From contig NZ_JACIFY010000011.1 in the NCBI RefSeq assembly GCF_014197615.1, forward strand, positions 167,571-231,570: a stretch of DNA of 64,000 nt, in the 5' to 3' direction. Position numbers and translations under genes: made by a program. Below are positions 45,808 to 56,200 of the stretch, piece by piece (position 1 is the stretch's first letter; the number at the start of each line of letters is the position of its first letter). The notes beneath the pieces are model-generated. The model did no database searches. It was not told the DNA's origin and saw only the letters and a program-made list of their open reading frames with translations. Origin of the DNA: Rhizobium esperanzae (lineage in GTDB: Bacteria; Pseudomonadota; Alphaproteobacteria; Rhizobiales; Rhizobiaceae).

Positions 45808-46724
45808 TTGCGGGCCTCGTGGACCAGGGCGGCGAGAATGATCGCGCGTGCCTTATCGCCGTCGATCTCGGTGGCGAAGTGCGCATTGAAGGTCGCATGG
45901 GTGGCGCGGGTCTCGACGACGGTGCGGCCGCGGGTGAGGGCGCCCTGCAGCTCGACGTCGAGGCGCGCCGGGCGGAATCCGACGATATCGGCAGCGATGA
46001 AGGCGATGGCGGCGCAGGGGTCGTAGATCGCCATGGCTGGGCGGCCGCGGCTGGTGGCGATGCCTATATAACCGGAAAACATGTCGGCGATGAGCTCGGC
46101 ATTGCCACCGCCGGCATTGCGCACCGGCTCGGCATCCTCCGGTCTTGCCAGCACCTTGCGGCAGAGGTCGAGATCGACCATGCGCAGCGGCAGGCCGTGG
46201 GCGAGGACGATTGCCAGCGCCTCGGGATCGGCCAGCGCGTTGAACTCGGCAGAGGCCGTGTGGTTACCCGAGGTGACAGCGCCGCCCATCCAGACGAGGT
46301 CGCTGATGCGGGCGGCAAGATCGGGCTGGGCGAGCGCCACGGCGGCGATATTGGTGAGGGGGCCGAGCGCCAGGATGCGGTGCTGGCCATCACGCTCCAG
46401 CCAGCGGCAGAGCGCTGTAAAGGCATCGCTTTCGGCGAGCGCTGGCGCCTTCGGCAGGCCCTTGCCTGACGTCGGGATGCCGGTTGTGCCGAGGATCGCC
46501 TGGGCGGTTTCGAGCTTGCCGAGAACCGGCATGGCGCGGCCGGTGTGGATGGGAAAGGTCCAGCCGAAGGCGCTGGCGGCGCCGGCGGCGTTTCTTTTCA
46601 CCTGCGGCAGCGGCGCGTTGCCGAAGACCAGCGATACGCCGTCGATTTCGAATTCCGACTGCACCACGACCAGAATGGCGGCGATGTCGTCGAAGCCCAT
46701 ATCGGTGTCTATCCAGACGCCCAT
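45804..46724 (-). CDS. Inosine/uridine-preferring nucleoside hydrolase
   Basis: A 306-aa enzyme with the calcium-binding DTDMGFDDIAA at residues 5-15. ALGPLTNIAAVA, VWMGGAV with GNHTASAEFNALADPEA, and YDPCAAI complete the IU-NH active site. It splits ribonucleosides into base and ribose. The ATG at 46724 lies 4 bp after the ABC ATPase stop and matches family length; a longer open frame is spurious. Placed between the transporter and adenine deaminase genes, it probably handles imported adenosine. Confidence 0.92.
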   Translation of the reverse strand: MGVWIDTDMGFDDIAAILVVVQSEFEIDGVSLVFGNAPLPQVKRNAAGAASAFGWTFPIHTGRAMPVLGKLETAQAILGTTGIPTSGKGLPKAPALAESDAFTALCRWLERDGQHRILALGPLTNIAAVALAQPDLAARISDLVWMGGAVTSGNHTASAEFNALADPEALAIVLAHGLPLRMVDLDLCRKVLARPEDAEPVRNAGGGNAELIADMFSGYIGIATSRGRPAMAIYDPCAAIAFIAADIVGFRPARLDVELQGALTRGRTVVETRATHATFNAHFATEIDGDKARAIILAALVHEARK

Positions 46725-46728
46725 GATC

Positions 46729-47751
46729 TCACCCGAACCGTTTGAGGTTAGCCGCGCCGGCAACCGGCAGGTCGAAGACAAGCGCGCTGCCGATCTCGTA
46801 GGGCGGCAGATTTGCGTCGATCTCGGCTTTGATCGGCCCAAGCGGGGTATCGAGGAGATATTCGCGGCTATTGCCGGCGAAAGAGGTACCTCGCACAGTA
46901 CCCGGAAAAGGACCGGAACCAAGCTTCACCATACGCGGACGCCAGGCAAGGCCCGCAGCTTCGGGCACAGGGCCGGAAAGTGCTGCCGGGCCGTTCGGTG
47001 TGGCAAGCTTGTCGTCTTTCAGCGCGAAGACATTCTCGAAGCCGACGAAGTCGGCGACGAAGGCAGAGGCGGGTTTGTTGTAGATCTCTTCCGGCGTGCC
47101 GATCTGTTCGACGGCGCCATTCAGCATGACGACGATGCGGTCGGCGAGCGCCAAAGCCTCGACCTGGTCGTGGGTGACGAAGATCATGGTGACGCCGGTC
47201 TCGTTCTGAACACGCTGCAGCTCGGCCCGCATTTCCAAGCGTAGGCGGGCGTCAAGATTGGAGAGCGGCTCGTCGAGCAGCAGCACTTTCGGCTCCATCA
47301 CCATCGAGCGGGCGAGGGCCACGCGCTGCTGCTGGCCGCCAGAGAGTTCGGCGGGTTTACGGCCGGCGAAAGTGGTGAGCCCGACGGATTTCAGGCCGGC
47401 GCCGACGCGGGCATCGAGACCGGCGCCCGAGATGCCCTTGAGGCGCAGGCCGAAGGCGACGTTCTCATAGACCGTCAGATGCGGAAAGAGCGCGTAGGAT
47501 TGGAAGACGAGCCCGATGGCGCGTTTGTTGGCGGAGATGCGGGTGATATCGGCGCCGTCGAGCCGGATCCGGCCGGAGGCGGGCGTCAGCAGGCCGGCGA
47601 TCGCACGCATCGTCGTCGTCTTGCCGCAGCCGGAGGGGCCGAGAAGGGCAACGAGCTCGCCTTTGCCGATGGCGAGATCGAGATCCCTCACGGCGACCGT
47701 ATCGCCATAGGCGAGCGTCAGCTTGTCGAGTTGAAGGTAGGCATCAGACAT
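46729..47751 (-). CDS. ABC transporter ATPase (PotA-like)
   Basis: A 340-aa importer ATPase with Walker A GPSGCGKTTT near residue 38, Q-loop FQSYALFPHL, signature LSGGQQQR, Walker B VLLLDEPLSNLDARL and H-loop FVTHDQ. A C-terminal TOBE-type domain covers about 245-340. The start MSDAYLQL at 47751 overlaps the permease stop by 8 bp. It powers the permease pair encoded upstream. By sequence it belongs with spermidine/putrescine and iron importers; by context it serves purine nucleosides. Confidence 0.93.
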   Translation of the reverse strand: MSDAYLQLDKLTLAYGDTVAVRDLDLAIGKGELVALLGPSGCGKTTTMRAIAGLLTPASGRIRLDGADITRISANKRAIGLVFQSYALFPHLTVYENVAFGLRLKGISGAGLDARVGAGLKSVGLTTFAGRKPAELSGGQQQRVALARSMVMEPKVLLLDEPLSNLDARLRLEMRAELQRVQNETGVTMIFVTHDQVEALALADRIVVMLNGAVEQIGTPEEIYNKPASAFVADFVGFENVFALKDDKLATPNGPAALSGPVPEAAGLAWRPRMVKLGSGPFPGTVRGTSFAGNSREYLLDTPLGPIKAEIDANLPPYEIGSALVFDLPVAGAANLKRFG

Positions 47752-48523
47752 ATCGCGAAAATCCCAGGAAGCGTTCGGCGAGGAAGACGATACCGATCGA
47801 CAGGAAGGCGAGAAGGGCGGAGAGCGCCGCAATGGAGGGGTCGTAGGTGGTTTCCATGTAACCCAGCATGTCGATCGGCAACGTCCGGACGCCGGGGCCG
47901 GAGAGGAAGAGCGAGACGGGCACCTGATTGAAGCTGGTGACAAAGCCGAGGATGAAGGCGGCAAGAATGCCGCCGCGGATATTCGGCATCACCACGCGGA
48001 AGAAGGCGCCGAGCCTGGAGGAGCCGAGCAGGACGGCCGCTTCCTCGATATCCGAGCGCAGATTGTCGAGGCTCGCCGAAACGACGCGCACGGCATAGGG
48101 CAGCACCAGGGCCGTATGGGCAAAGAACAGCGCCAGGGTGATATTGAAGCCGAAGGGCACGACGAGATAACGCAGCAGCGCCAGGCCGACGATGATGCCG
48201 GGGACGATGATCGGCAGCGAGACGATGGTGCGGACAGTTTCGGCCGCGGGCAACCGGTAGCGGGAGAGGGCGTAGGCGGCCGGGATGCCGAGGACGAGGG
48301 CTGCGAGCGTTCCGAAGACGGCGAGAAACATCGACATGGCAAAGCTGTCGCGGAAGCTCTCGATGGTGAAGACCTTCATCACCCAGCGCAGCGACAGCCC
48401 CTGCGGCGGGAAGGCCAGCGTATCCCCTGATGATAACGAAGCCGCGATGATGATCAGGAATGGGCCGATCAGGAAGATCAGCAGCAGCAGGAGCACAACA
48501 GGCGAAAACAGCCGCAGGGTCAT
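47744..48523 (-). CDS. ABC transporter permease (PotC-like)
   Basis: A 259-aa permease with about six helices and the EAA loop EEAAVLLGSSRLGAFFRVVMPNIRGG in two parts (EEAAVLLG and VVMPNIRGG) that docks the ATPase. A start-stop overlap (ATGA) links it to the preceding permease gene. It is the second of the two membrane subunits. Confidence 0.92.
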   Translation of the reverse strand: MTLRLFSPVVLLLLLIFLIGPFLIIIAASLSSGDTLAFPPQGLSLRWVMKVFTIESFRDSFAMSMFLAVFGTLAALVLGIPAAYALSRYRLPAAETVRTIVSLPIIVPGIIVGLALLRYLVVPFGFNITLALFFAHTALVLPYAVRVVSASLDNLRSDIEEAAVLLGSSRLGAFFRVVMPNIRGGILAAFILGFVTSFNQVPVSLFLSGPGVRTLPIDMLGYMETTYDPSIAALSALLAFLSIGIVFLAERFLGFSRYV

Positions 48524-49347
48524 CGGTGGTTCCTCGCCGTTGCTAGGCGTTTCAGCAGGATGTTGGCGGCAAAGCTCATGACGATCAGAATGAAGGCGAT
48601 GACGCTCGCCGAGATGAAATCATTGGCGACGGAAACCTGCTGGTACATCAGCGTTTCGAGCATCAGCACCTTGGAGCCGCCGAGGATGGCGGGGGTGATA
48701 TAGGCGGTGAGCGACCCGGTGAAGACGAGCGTGCCGCCGATGACGAGACCTTCCCTAGTCAGTGGCAGGATGACCTTCCAGAAAACCTGGAACCAGTTGG
48801 CGCCGAGCACACGGGCGGCCGGGATCGCATCCTTCGGCATGTTTTCGAGCGCGCTGATCAGCGACAGGATCATCAGCGGCAGGAAGAGCTGAAGGAGGCC
48901 GATGAAGACGGCGGTCTCGGTGAACAGCAGCCGCAGCGGCTCGGCGCTGAGGCCCAGGCCCGTTATCGCCTGGTTGACGATGCCGGTGCGGCCGAGAATG
49001 ACGATCCAGGCATAGGTGCGCGCCACCGGCGAGATCATCAATGGCAGGGTGATGAGGCCGATCATGCGGCCCTTGCCCTTCGGCGGCAGATTGACGATGG
49101 CAAAGGCTGCGGCATAACCGATGATCGCCGAGACGGCGGTGACTTCGAGGCCGAGCCGAAAGGTACGCAGGAAAACGGTGCGGTTCAGTGTTGCGGAGAA
49201 GAAATCGGCATAGGCCGACAGCGTCCAGGCCCCGCCGGCGCGGAAGCCTTCCAACAGCAGGATGGTGACAGGCAGCAGAAAGACCAGGGTCGCAAAGATG
49301 GCTGCCGGCAGGGCAAGCGCCAGGGCTTCTGCGCGGTTCTGGAACAT
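48520..49347 (-). CDS. ABC transporter permease (PotB-like)
   Basis: A 275-aa permease with about six helices. Its EAA-type loop reads IPAARVLGANWFQVFWKVILP. It follows the binding-protein gene after 65 bp and overlaps the next permease by 4 bp. Together they form the membrane channel of the importer. Confidence 0.92.
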   Translation of the reverse strand: MFQNRAEALALALPAAIFATLVFLLPVTILLLEGFRAGGAWTLSAYADFFSATLNRTVFLRTFRLGLEVTAVSAIIGYAAAFAIVNLPPKGKGRMIGLITLPLMISPVARTYAWIVILGRTGIVNQAITGLGLSAEPLRLLFTETAVFIGLLQLFLPLMILSLISALENMPKDAIPAARVLGANWFQVFWKVILPLTREGLVIGGTLVFTGSLTAYITPAILGGSKVLMLETLMYQQVSVANDFISASVIAFILIVMSFAANILLKRLATARNHR

Positions 49348-49412
49348 GAGGCGCCTTTCAAGCGGACGGGAGAGCGGTCCCGGCTGTGCCGAGACCGGTT
49401 TTCACACGGACC

Positions 49413-50435
49413 CTACTGGCCGACCTTCTCGTTCCACGTCTTCAGCCAGCCGGCGCGATTGTCGAGGGCGACGGCTGACGGGATCAGCTTGAGGCTCCTG
49501 GCCGTCGCCTCGCCATAGGTGAGGTTGTTGGCCGCAGCCTCGGACAGCTTGACCTCGCTGTTGGCGGGGCTGTCGATCAGCTTTTCGGCGAGCTTGGTCT
49601 GGATGTCGGTCGAGAGCCAGAAATCCATGAACTGCAAGGCGAGATCCTGGTTTTTCGAACCCTTGGCCAGCACCAGCACGTTCATGCCACCGGTCTGGCC
49701 CTCCTTCGGCGTCGCCCAGGCGACCGGGACGTCGAGCTTGGTGAAGCCTGCCCAGGAGAAACGGCCGATCGGCGCTGCCCAGATCTCCTCCTGCTGCATC
49801 AGTTGGACGAGCTGCGAGGATTTTTCGTAGAAGGTAACGATCTCGTCCTTCTTCTCGCCCAGCGCTTCGATCGGTCCTTTCAGATCGGGCGTGTCCTTGC
49901 CAAGCGCCTGGCCCAGCATATAGAGCGCAGGCGGCCCCTGATTGGTGGTCACGTTCGGAAAGGCGACATGGCCGATATATTCCGGCTTCAGGAGATCGGC
50001 CCAGGAGTCGATCTTCATCTTGTCGGAGCGATAGGCGATCGAGGTGGCGTAGAAGGTATAACCGACGCTCATGCCGTCGCCGTTCGGATCCTTGGCGATG
50101 TCGTAGAGCTTGGCGAAATTGGAAAGTGTCGCGGTATCGACTTTGTCGATCAGCCCGGCGCGGGAGGCGGCCAGTGCATCGGCCATCGAAACGGCGGCGA
50201 GATCGACGACGGGATTGGCCTTGTTGGCCTCCATCTTGGCCAGTCGTTCGACGCTGTTGCCGGTTTCGACCACGAGCTTGCAGCCGCATTTGGCTTCGAA
50301 CGGATCGTAGACCAGCGTCTTGAAATCGTCCTGGGCAAAGGCATAGACGGAAATGGTCAGCGTCCGTTCCGCCGCGGATGCAGCAAGCGGCGACAGTGCG
50401 GAGAGCGCCACCGAGGCAATGACAGCTTTTTTCAT
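49413..50435 (-). CDS. ABC transporter substrate-binding protein (PotD-like)
   Basis: A 340-aa periplasmic protein with a signal peptide at about residues 1-22 (ASAAERTLTISVYA). It has the two-lobe class found in spermidine/putrescine-type systems: NVTTNQGPPALYMLGQALG, WAAPIGRFSWAGF, and LALQFMDFWLS. The start codon overlaps the regulator stop (ATGA). The ligand cannot be read from sequence; neighbours suggest a purine nucleoside. Confidence 0.9.
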   Translation of the reverse strand: MKKAVIASVALSALSPLAASAAERTLTISVYAFAQDDFKTLVYDPFEAKCGCKLVVETGNSVERLAKMEANKANPVVDLAAVSMADALAASRAGLIDKVDTATLSNFAKLYDIAKDPNGDGMSVGYTFYATSIAYRSDKMKIDSWADLLKPEYIGHVAFPNVTTNQGPPALYMLGQALGKDTPDLKGPIEALGEKKDEIVTFYEKSSQLVQLMQQEEIWAAPIGRFSWAGFTKLDVPVAWATPKEGQTGGMNVLVLAKGSKNQDLALQFMDFWLSTDIQTKLAEKLIDSPANSEVKLSEAAANNLTYGEATARSLKLIPSAVALDNRAGWLKTWNEKVGQ

Positions 50436-51481
50436 CCTACATGTTCTCCATCTCTGAGATTTTTAGTGCCGGGTCCGCAAGGCCCGGATGATTGGCGGAC
50501 GATCAGTTGCATGGCGACACGGCCGGTCTCAGCGGTCACGAGCATGCCCTCCCGGGTGACCCTCGTTTTGATGGCATCCGTCAGCGCCGACACGGCAATC
50601 TCGGCAATCCTGTCCATGTCCATCCGCATGGTTGTCAGCGACGGCGTGACGACGGGCGACCAGATCAGATCGTCGAAGCCGGTGACGCTGACGTCAGTGG
50701 GGATGTTGATGCCGGCCTGCTGCAGTTCCGTCAGCGCTCGTAGGGCCTGGAGGTCGGACAGGGCTGCGAAGGCGGTGAAACCCTGTCTCACCTTTTCAGC
50801 GAGGCCGAGCGGGCAGCCGATTCCGCCAGCCTGCTCCAACCTGTCGATCCACAGCGTTTCCGCATGCATGCCCGGGCGCATGCCGGAGCGAATGCCGCCG
50901 GCACGATCGTTCTGGACGTTGGATTCCTGATTGTTGCCGATGATGAGGATGCGGCGATGGCCAAGGCCGGTCAGGTGATCGGCGATTTCGCGGCCGCCTT
51001 GCCAATGGTCGGCCGCCACAGTGTTGCCTGGCGTCGAGGCGGTGTCGATGACGGCGACCGGACAGGCGGCGGCCGAAATACGGGTGGCGCGGCGGGGAAT
51101 GATGATCATGCCATCGACGCTACGCTCGACGAGCCGATTGATCGCCTCGGTCTGGGTGGCGGCATCGCCGCGGGAATCAGCGATCAGCACGCCGTAACCG
51201 GCGGCGGAGGCGGCGAATTCGATCGCCTGTGCGATCTTCGGAAACAGAGGATTGGCGATATCCGGGAGCACCAGGCCGAGAACGCCGCTGCGGCCGGTCC
51301 TAAGTGCCCGGCCGGCCTGGCTCGGAACATAACCGAGCTCGGCTGCGTGCTCGCGGATTTTTTCGATCAGTTGGCCGGAGACCCGGCCCTTGCCGGAAAG
51401 CGCGTTGGAGACAGTGGCGACCGAGACGCCGAGCGACGTCGCTATCCTGCTGAGGTTCGGTCCGGGGCGCGATTGAGGCAT
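50432..51481 (-). CDS. LacI-family repressor of the purine-type operon
   Basis: A 349-aa regulator with an N-terminal HTH (SRIATSLGVSVATVSNAL, about residues 11-28) and hinge. The periplasmic-binding-fold effector domain begins VLGLVLPDIANPLF and includes VTGFDDL near 280. The ATG at 51481 is chosen as the HTH-proximal start, with 11 extra open codons before it. It is the first gene of the transporter operon and shares its stop with the next ATG. A TTAATCGTTTAA palindrome lies 18 bp upstream, so autorepression is likely. Confidence 0.9.
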   Translation of the reverse strand: MPQSRPGPNLSRIATSLGVSVATVSNALSGKGRVSGQLIEKIREHAAELGYVPSQAGRALRTGRSGVLGLVLPDIANPLFPKIAQAIEFAASAAGYGVLIADSRGDAATQTEAINRLVERSVDGMIIIPRRATRISAAACPVAVIDTASTPGNTVAADHWQGGREIADHLTGLGHRRILIIGNNQESNVQNDRAGGIRSGMRPGMHAETLWIDRLEQAGGIGCPLGLAEKVRQGFTAFAALSDLQALRALTELQQAGINIPTDVSVTGFDDLIWSPVVTPSLTTMRMDMDRIAEIAVSALTDAIKTRVTREGMLVTAETGRVAMQLIVRQSSGPCGPGTKNLRDGEHVG

Positions 51482-51498
51482 GATCGATGGCGCTCTGA

Positions 51499-51510
51499 TT
51501 AATCGTTTAA
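51499..51510 (-). promoter_or_regulatory. Candidate LacI-type operator
   Basis: TTAATCGTTTAA is a 12-bp near-palindrome centred on CG, the usual centre for LacI/GalR operators, directly upstream of the regulator start. Only the innermost A/T pair breaks symmetry. Confidence 0.5.
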
Positions 51511-51597
51511 GCAAAGCCTTTAACTCGACTTTGCAATCTTGTCGAATCCAAATTCATCTTATGCGTAATTATCCCAGAAGCGAATTCCGCGGGCATG

Positions 51598-51628
51598 AAA
51601 AAACCCCGCGAGGCGATCGCGGGGTTTG
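51598..51628 (-). terminator. Terminator after the outer-membrane efflux gene
   Basis: Read on the minus strand: stem AACCCCGCG/CGCGGGGTT followed by TTTTTTC, about 30 bp after the efflux-protein stop. It separates the efflux operon from the LacI-led operon. Confidence 0.85.
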
Positions 51629-51655
51629 GGATTTTCAAAAAAGGCAGGCTGCCGA

Positions 51656-53098
51656 TCAGCTCTTGGCCGGCTTCGCAGCCGGCACGGGCTTGGCCGGTGC
51701 GATCGTCTTGCCGCCGGGCGCATAGCCGCCGCCGACTGCGATGTTGAGCGAGACGTAGTCCTTGGCCATCTGCTGGACGGACTGGGCAAGGCTGGCCTGG
51801 GCCAGCGAAACCTGGCGCTGCGCGTCGAGAACGTCGAGCAGCGAAGAGGCGCCGTCCTTGTAGGATGCGGTGGAAAGTTCGAGTGTTTCCTGCGTGGTCT
51901 TGACCTGTGCCTGAAGTGCGGCGACCGTGCGGGCGTCGCGGCGGACAGCCGCAAGCGCGTTCTCGACCTGTTCGACCGCGGTCAGCACCGTCGACTTCCA
52001 GTTGAGGTAGGCCGTGGCGGCATCGGACTGCGCCGACTTGACGTTGGCGCGCAGACGGCCGCCGTCGAAGATCGGCAGGTTGAGGGTCGGGCCGAAGGAC
52101 CAAGGCGTCAGGCCGCCATGGATACCACGCTGGTTGATGTAGGACGGCGAGATCGAGCCGCTGAGCGAGATGCTCGGATAGAGCTGCGCCTGGGCGACGC
52201 CGATATTGGCGGTCGCGGCAGCGAGATCACGTTCCGCCACACGAATGTCGGGACGGTTGCGGATCAGGTCTGCCGGGATGCCGGAGGTGATGCCGCCGCG
52301 GAATACCGGCTGACCGGCGCCCTTCAGCAGTTCATCGACGAGGGCAGAGGCCGGCAGGCCGAGCAGCGTAGCGATGTGATGGGCCGATACGCGGATATTG
52401 GTTTCGAGGCCGGGAATTTCGGCAAGCGTCGACTGCACCAGGCCTTCGGCCTGAACGACGTCGAGACGCGAGGCGGCACCAGCTTCGAGCTGGAACTTGG
52501 TGAGCTCGTAGGTCTCCTGACGAGACTTCAGGTTGGCCTTCGAAAGCGCCAGGCGCTGCTGGTAATAGCGAACGTCGATATAGCTCGAGACGAGATCCTG
52601 GATCAGCGTCAGCTTGGCAACATCGGCCGATGAGTAAGCGGCATCGAGCGAGGCGAGAGCGCTTTCGGTGCTGCGCTTGTAGAGGCCGAAGAGATCGAGC
52701 AGCCAGCTCAGCTGAACGTCGCCGCCGCTGGTGTTGCGCGTGTCGAACTGCGTGCGCAGCTCGCCTCTCTGGCCGCTCACCGTGTGCGAGCCGCCGACGG
52801 TCAGGTTCGGCAGGGCGCCGGCTCCGGCGGTCGTGACAGCGGCGGAGGCCGCATTGATGCGTTCGATCGCCTGCTGGACTGTCAGGTTCTGCTCAAGGCC
52901 GGCGTTGACGTAGCCGTTCAGCCGCGAATCGTTGAAGGCGGTCCACCAGGCTGCGGTAGCAACATCACCATCGCTCTTCGTTCCGCCTTCTCCGAATTTG
53001 GCGGGCAGCGGCATTTCAGGAGGAACATGATCCGGGCCAACAACGCAGCCCGACAACAACAACAATAATGCCGGGGTGGCAAAACGAAGAGATACCAT
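51656..53098 (-). CDS. Outer-membrane efflux lipoprotein (NodT/OprM family)
   Basis: A 480-aa TolC-type channel protein with a lipobox (LLLLLSGC, Cys at about residue 18). Two OEP repeats contain AWWTAFNDSRLN, RPDIRVAERDLAAATANIGVAQAQLYP and LNLPIFDGGRL. It provides the outer-membrane exit for the RND pump encoded 150 bp upstream on the same strand. The Ala/Pro/Lys-rich C-terminus is extended. Confidence 0.93.
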   Translation of the reverse strand: MVSLRFATPALLLLLSGCVVGPDHVPPEMPLPAKFGEGGTKSDGDVATAAWWTAFNDSRLNGYVNAGLEQNLTVQQAIERINAASAAVTTAGAGALPNLTVGGSHTVSGQRGELRTQFDTRNTSGGDVQLSWLLDLFGLYKRSTESALASLDAAYSSADVAKLTLIQDLVSSYIDVRYYQQRLALSKANLKSRQETYELTKFQLEAGAASRLDVVQAEGLVQSTLAEIPGLETNIRVSAHHIATLLGLPASALVDELLKGAGQPVFRGGITSGIPADLIRNRPDIRVAERDLAAATANIGVAQAQLYPSISLSGSISPSYINQRGIHGGLTPWSFGPTLNLPIFDGGRLRANVKSAQSDAATAYLNWKSTVLTAVEQVENALAAVRRDARTVAALQAQVKTTQETLELSTASYKDGASSLLDVLDAQRQVSLAQASLAQSVQQMAKDYVSLNIAVGGGYAPGGKTIAPAKPVPAAKPAKS

Positions 53099-53248
53099 TC
53101 ATTTCTTCCTGTACTCGAGCAAGTCAATTCTTGTCCGAAGCTTCATGCTTCACTAACGCAACCGCGCCTCGTCCTACCAAAAATACACACACCGAAGCAG
53201 TCGGGCGCAATGTAGCAATCGGAACAGCATTATCACAGTGCATTTTTA

Positions 53249-56200
53249 TCACACTCCTGCCGCATTTTTGCCGCGTGTGGCAAAGATGCGTCGGATGACA
53301 ACGAAAAAGGACGGCACGAAGAAAATTCCGAGCATCGTCGCCGCCAGCATGCCGCCGAGAACGCCGATGCCGATGGCGTTTTGTGCCGCCGAGCCCGCGC
53401 CTGTCGCGATCGCCAACGGCACGACGCCGAGAATGAAGGCAAGGGAGGTCATGATGATCGGCCGTAGGCGCAATCGTGCCGCCTCCAGCGTAGCTTCGTA
53501 GAGCCCCATGCCGCTTTCCATGCGATCCTTGGCGAATTCGACGATCAGGATCGCGTTCTTTGCCGCCAGCCCTATGGTGGTGAGCAGGCCGACCTTGAAA
53601 TAGACGTCGTTCGCCTGACCGAACAGGGTCGCGGCCGTCAGCGCCCCGAGAATGCCGACCGGCACCGCCATGATCACCGAGAACGGGATCGACCAGCTTT
53701 CGTAAAGCGCCGCCAGGCAGAGGAAGACCACGAGAACCGAGATCGCATAGAGCATCGGCGCCTGCGAACCGGAAAGGCGCTCCTGATAGGAGATACCCTG
53801 CCAGGCGACCGTATAACCGCCGCCGAGCTGTTCGGTCAGTGCTTCCATTTCGTTCATCGCATCGCCGGAGGAGACACCGGGTGCGGAAGCGCCATCGAGC
53901 GGAATGGCGCTGACGGCGTTGAAACGGGCAAGGGATGGCGCGCCTTTCACCCATTCCGTCTTGGTAAAGGCGGAGAAGGGCACCATTTCGCCGGCGGTAT
54001 TGCGAGCGTACCAATGGTTGAGATCATCCGGCTGCATGCGGAAGGGCGCATCGCCCTGGACATAGACCGGCTTGATCTCGCCGTTCAGCGTGAAGTCGTT
54101 GACGTCGCGGCCGGTGAAGATGATCGACAGCATCGAGTTGACCGAGGCGATATCGACGCCCATGGCGCCGATCTTTTCCTGATCGAGCACGATGCGCATC
54201 TGCGGCTCGACTTCCTTGTTGCTGCTGCGCAGCGCAACGATCTTGCCCGAGGTATTACCCATCTGGATCAGCCGCTTGGAGGCGGCCGTCAGGGCGTCGT
54301 TGCCGTGGCCGCCGGTATCGACGAGATACATGGAAAAGCCGCTCGACACGCCGAGACCCTGGATCGCCGGCGGCAGGAGCGCGAAGACCTGCGCCTCGCG
54401 GATGGCAAAGAAGTTGCGCAACGCGCGGCTGACGACCGACTGTGCGCTCAGATTCGGATCGGTGCGCTTGGAGAAATCCTTGAGCTTGGTGAAGACGATG
54501 GCGCTGTTCTGACCGGAGCCGTTGAAGCCGAAACCAAGCGCGCCGAACACCGATTCGACAGCATCCTTTTCATTCTGGCGATAGTAATTTTCGACTTTCT
54601 CGACGACCGCCTGGGTCTGCTGCGTTGTCGAACCCGGCGGCGTGGTGACGATGGTCAGCAGCACGCCCTGGTCTTCCTGCGGCAGGAAGGAGCTCGGCAG
54701 GCGGGTGAAGAGATAGGCGCAGCCGGCGCCGACAAGCAGGAAGACCAGCATGACGCGGATCGGCCGCTTCAGGAGATAGCCGATGGTGCTGATATAACCG
54801 TTGGTGGAGCGCGTGAAGTTGCGGTTGAACCAGTCGCCGACGCGGTGCTTCCGGTGTTCGCTGACCGGCTTCAGCATCATGGCGCAAAGGGCGGGCGTCA
54901 GCACGAGGGCGACGAGGGCCGACAGCAGCATGGCCGAGACGATGGTGATCGAGAACTGGCGATAGATGATGCCTGTGGAGCCGCCGAAGAAGGCCATTGG
55001 GATAAAGACGGCGGTCAGCACGAGCGCAATGCCAACAATGGCGCCGGTGATCTCGCCCATCGATTTTTCCGTCGCCTCCAGCGGCGAAAGCTTCTCTTCG
55101 GACATGATGCGCTCGACGTTTTCGACGACGACGATGGCGTCGTCGACGAGAAGGCCGATCGCCAGCACCATGGCAAACATCGTCAGGGTGTTGATCGAGT
55201 AGCCGGTGACCGCCAGCACCCCGAAAGTGCCGAGCAGCACGACGGGAACGGCAATCGTCGGGATCAGCGTCGCTCGCAGGTTCTGCAGGAAGATAAGCAG
55301 CACGACGAAGACGAGCACGATCGCTTCGATCAGCGTGTGCACGACCTTCTCGATCGACAATTCCACGAAGGGCGTCGTGTCGTAGGGATAGGTGATCTCC
55401 ACGCCCGCCGGCAGGCCGCGGCCGATGACCTCGAGAGCGGAGCGGACGCGGGCCGCGGTATCGATGGCGTTTGCGCCGATCGCCAGGTTGACGGCAAAAC
55501 CGGTTGACGGCTGGCCGTTATACCGCGAACCACCGCCGTAGCTTTCCTGGCCGATCTCGATGCGCGAGACATCACTCAGGCGCACCGTCGCGCCGTCCTT
55601 TTCGACCTTGAGAATGATGTGCTCGAAATCGGCGACGGTGGTCAGCTGGCTTTGGGCAGTGATGGTGACGTTGATCTGCTGGCCTGACATCGCCGGCTGG
55701 GCGCCGAGCGAACCGACGGAGACCTGTGTATTCTGCGCCTGGATGGCCGACGTAACGTCGCTCGGCGTCAGCTGGTACTTCAGCAGCTTGAACGGGTCGA
55801 GCCAGACACGCATGGCGTAACCCGAACCGAAGACGTTGATGCTGCCCACACCTTCCAGGCGCTGGATCTGATCCTCGATCGAGGTCGACATGATATTGCC
55901 GAGGTCGACCGAGTTGCGCTTGCCGTCGGTCGAAACGAGCGAGCCGACGAGAAGAATGCTCGAAGTCGAGCGGGTAACGCTGATGCCGGCATCGATGACG
56001 TCGCTTGGCAGCTGCGACTGAACCAGCTGCAGCTTGTTCTGCACCTGCACCTGGGCGATATCGGGATTGACGCTCGTTCCGAAGGTGAGCTGGATGCTGG
56101 CTGAACCGGTCGACGAGGTGGAGGTCATGTAGGTGAGGTCGTCGAGGCCGGTCATGCCATCCTCGATGATCGTCGTCACCGATTTCTCGACGGTCTCGGC

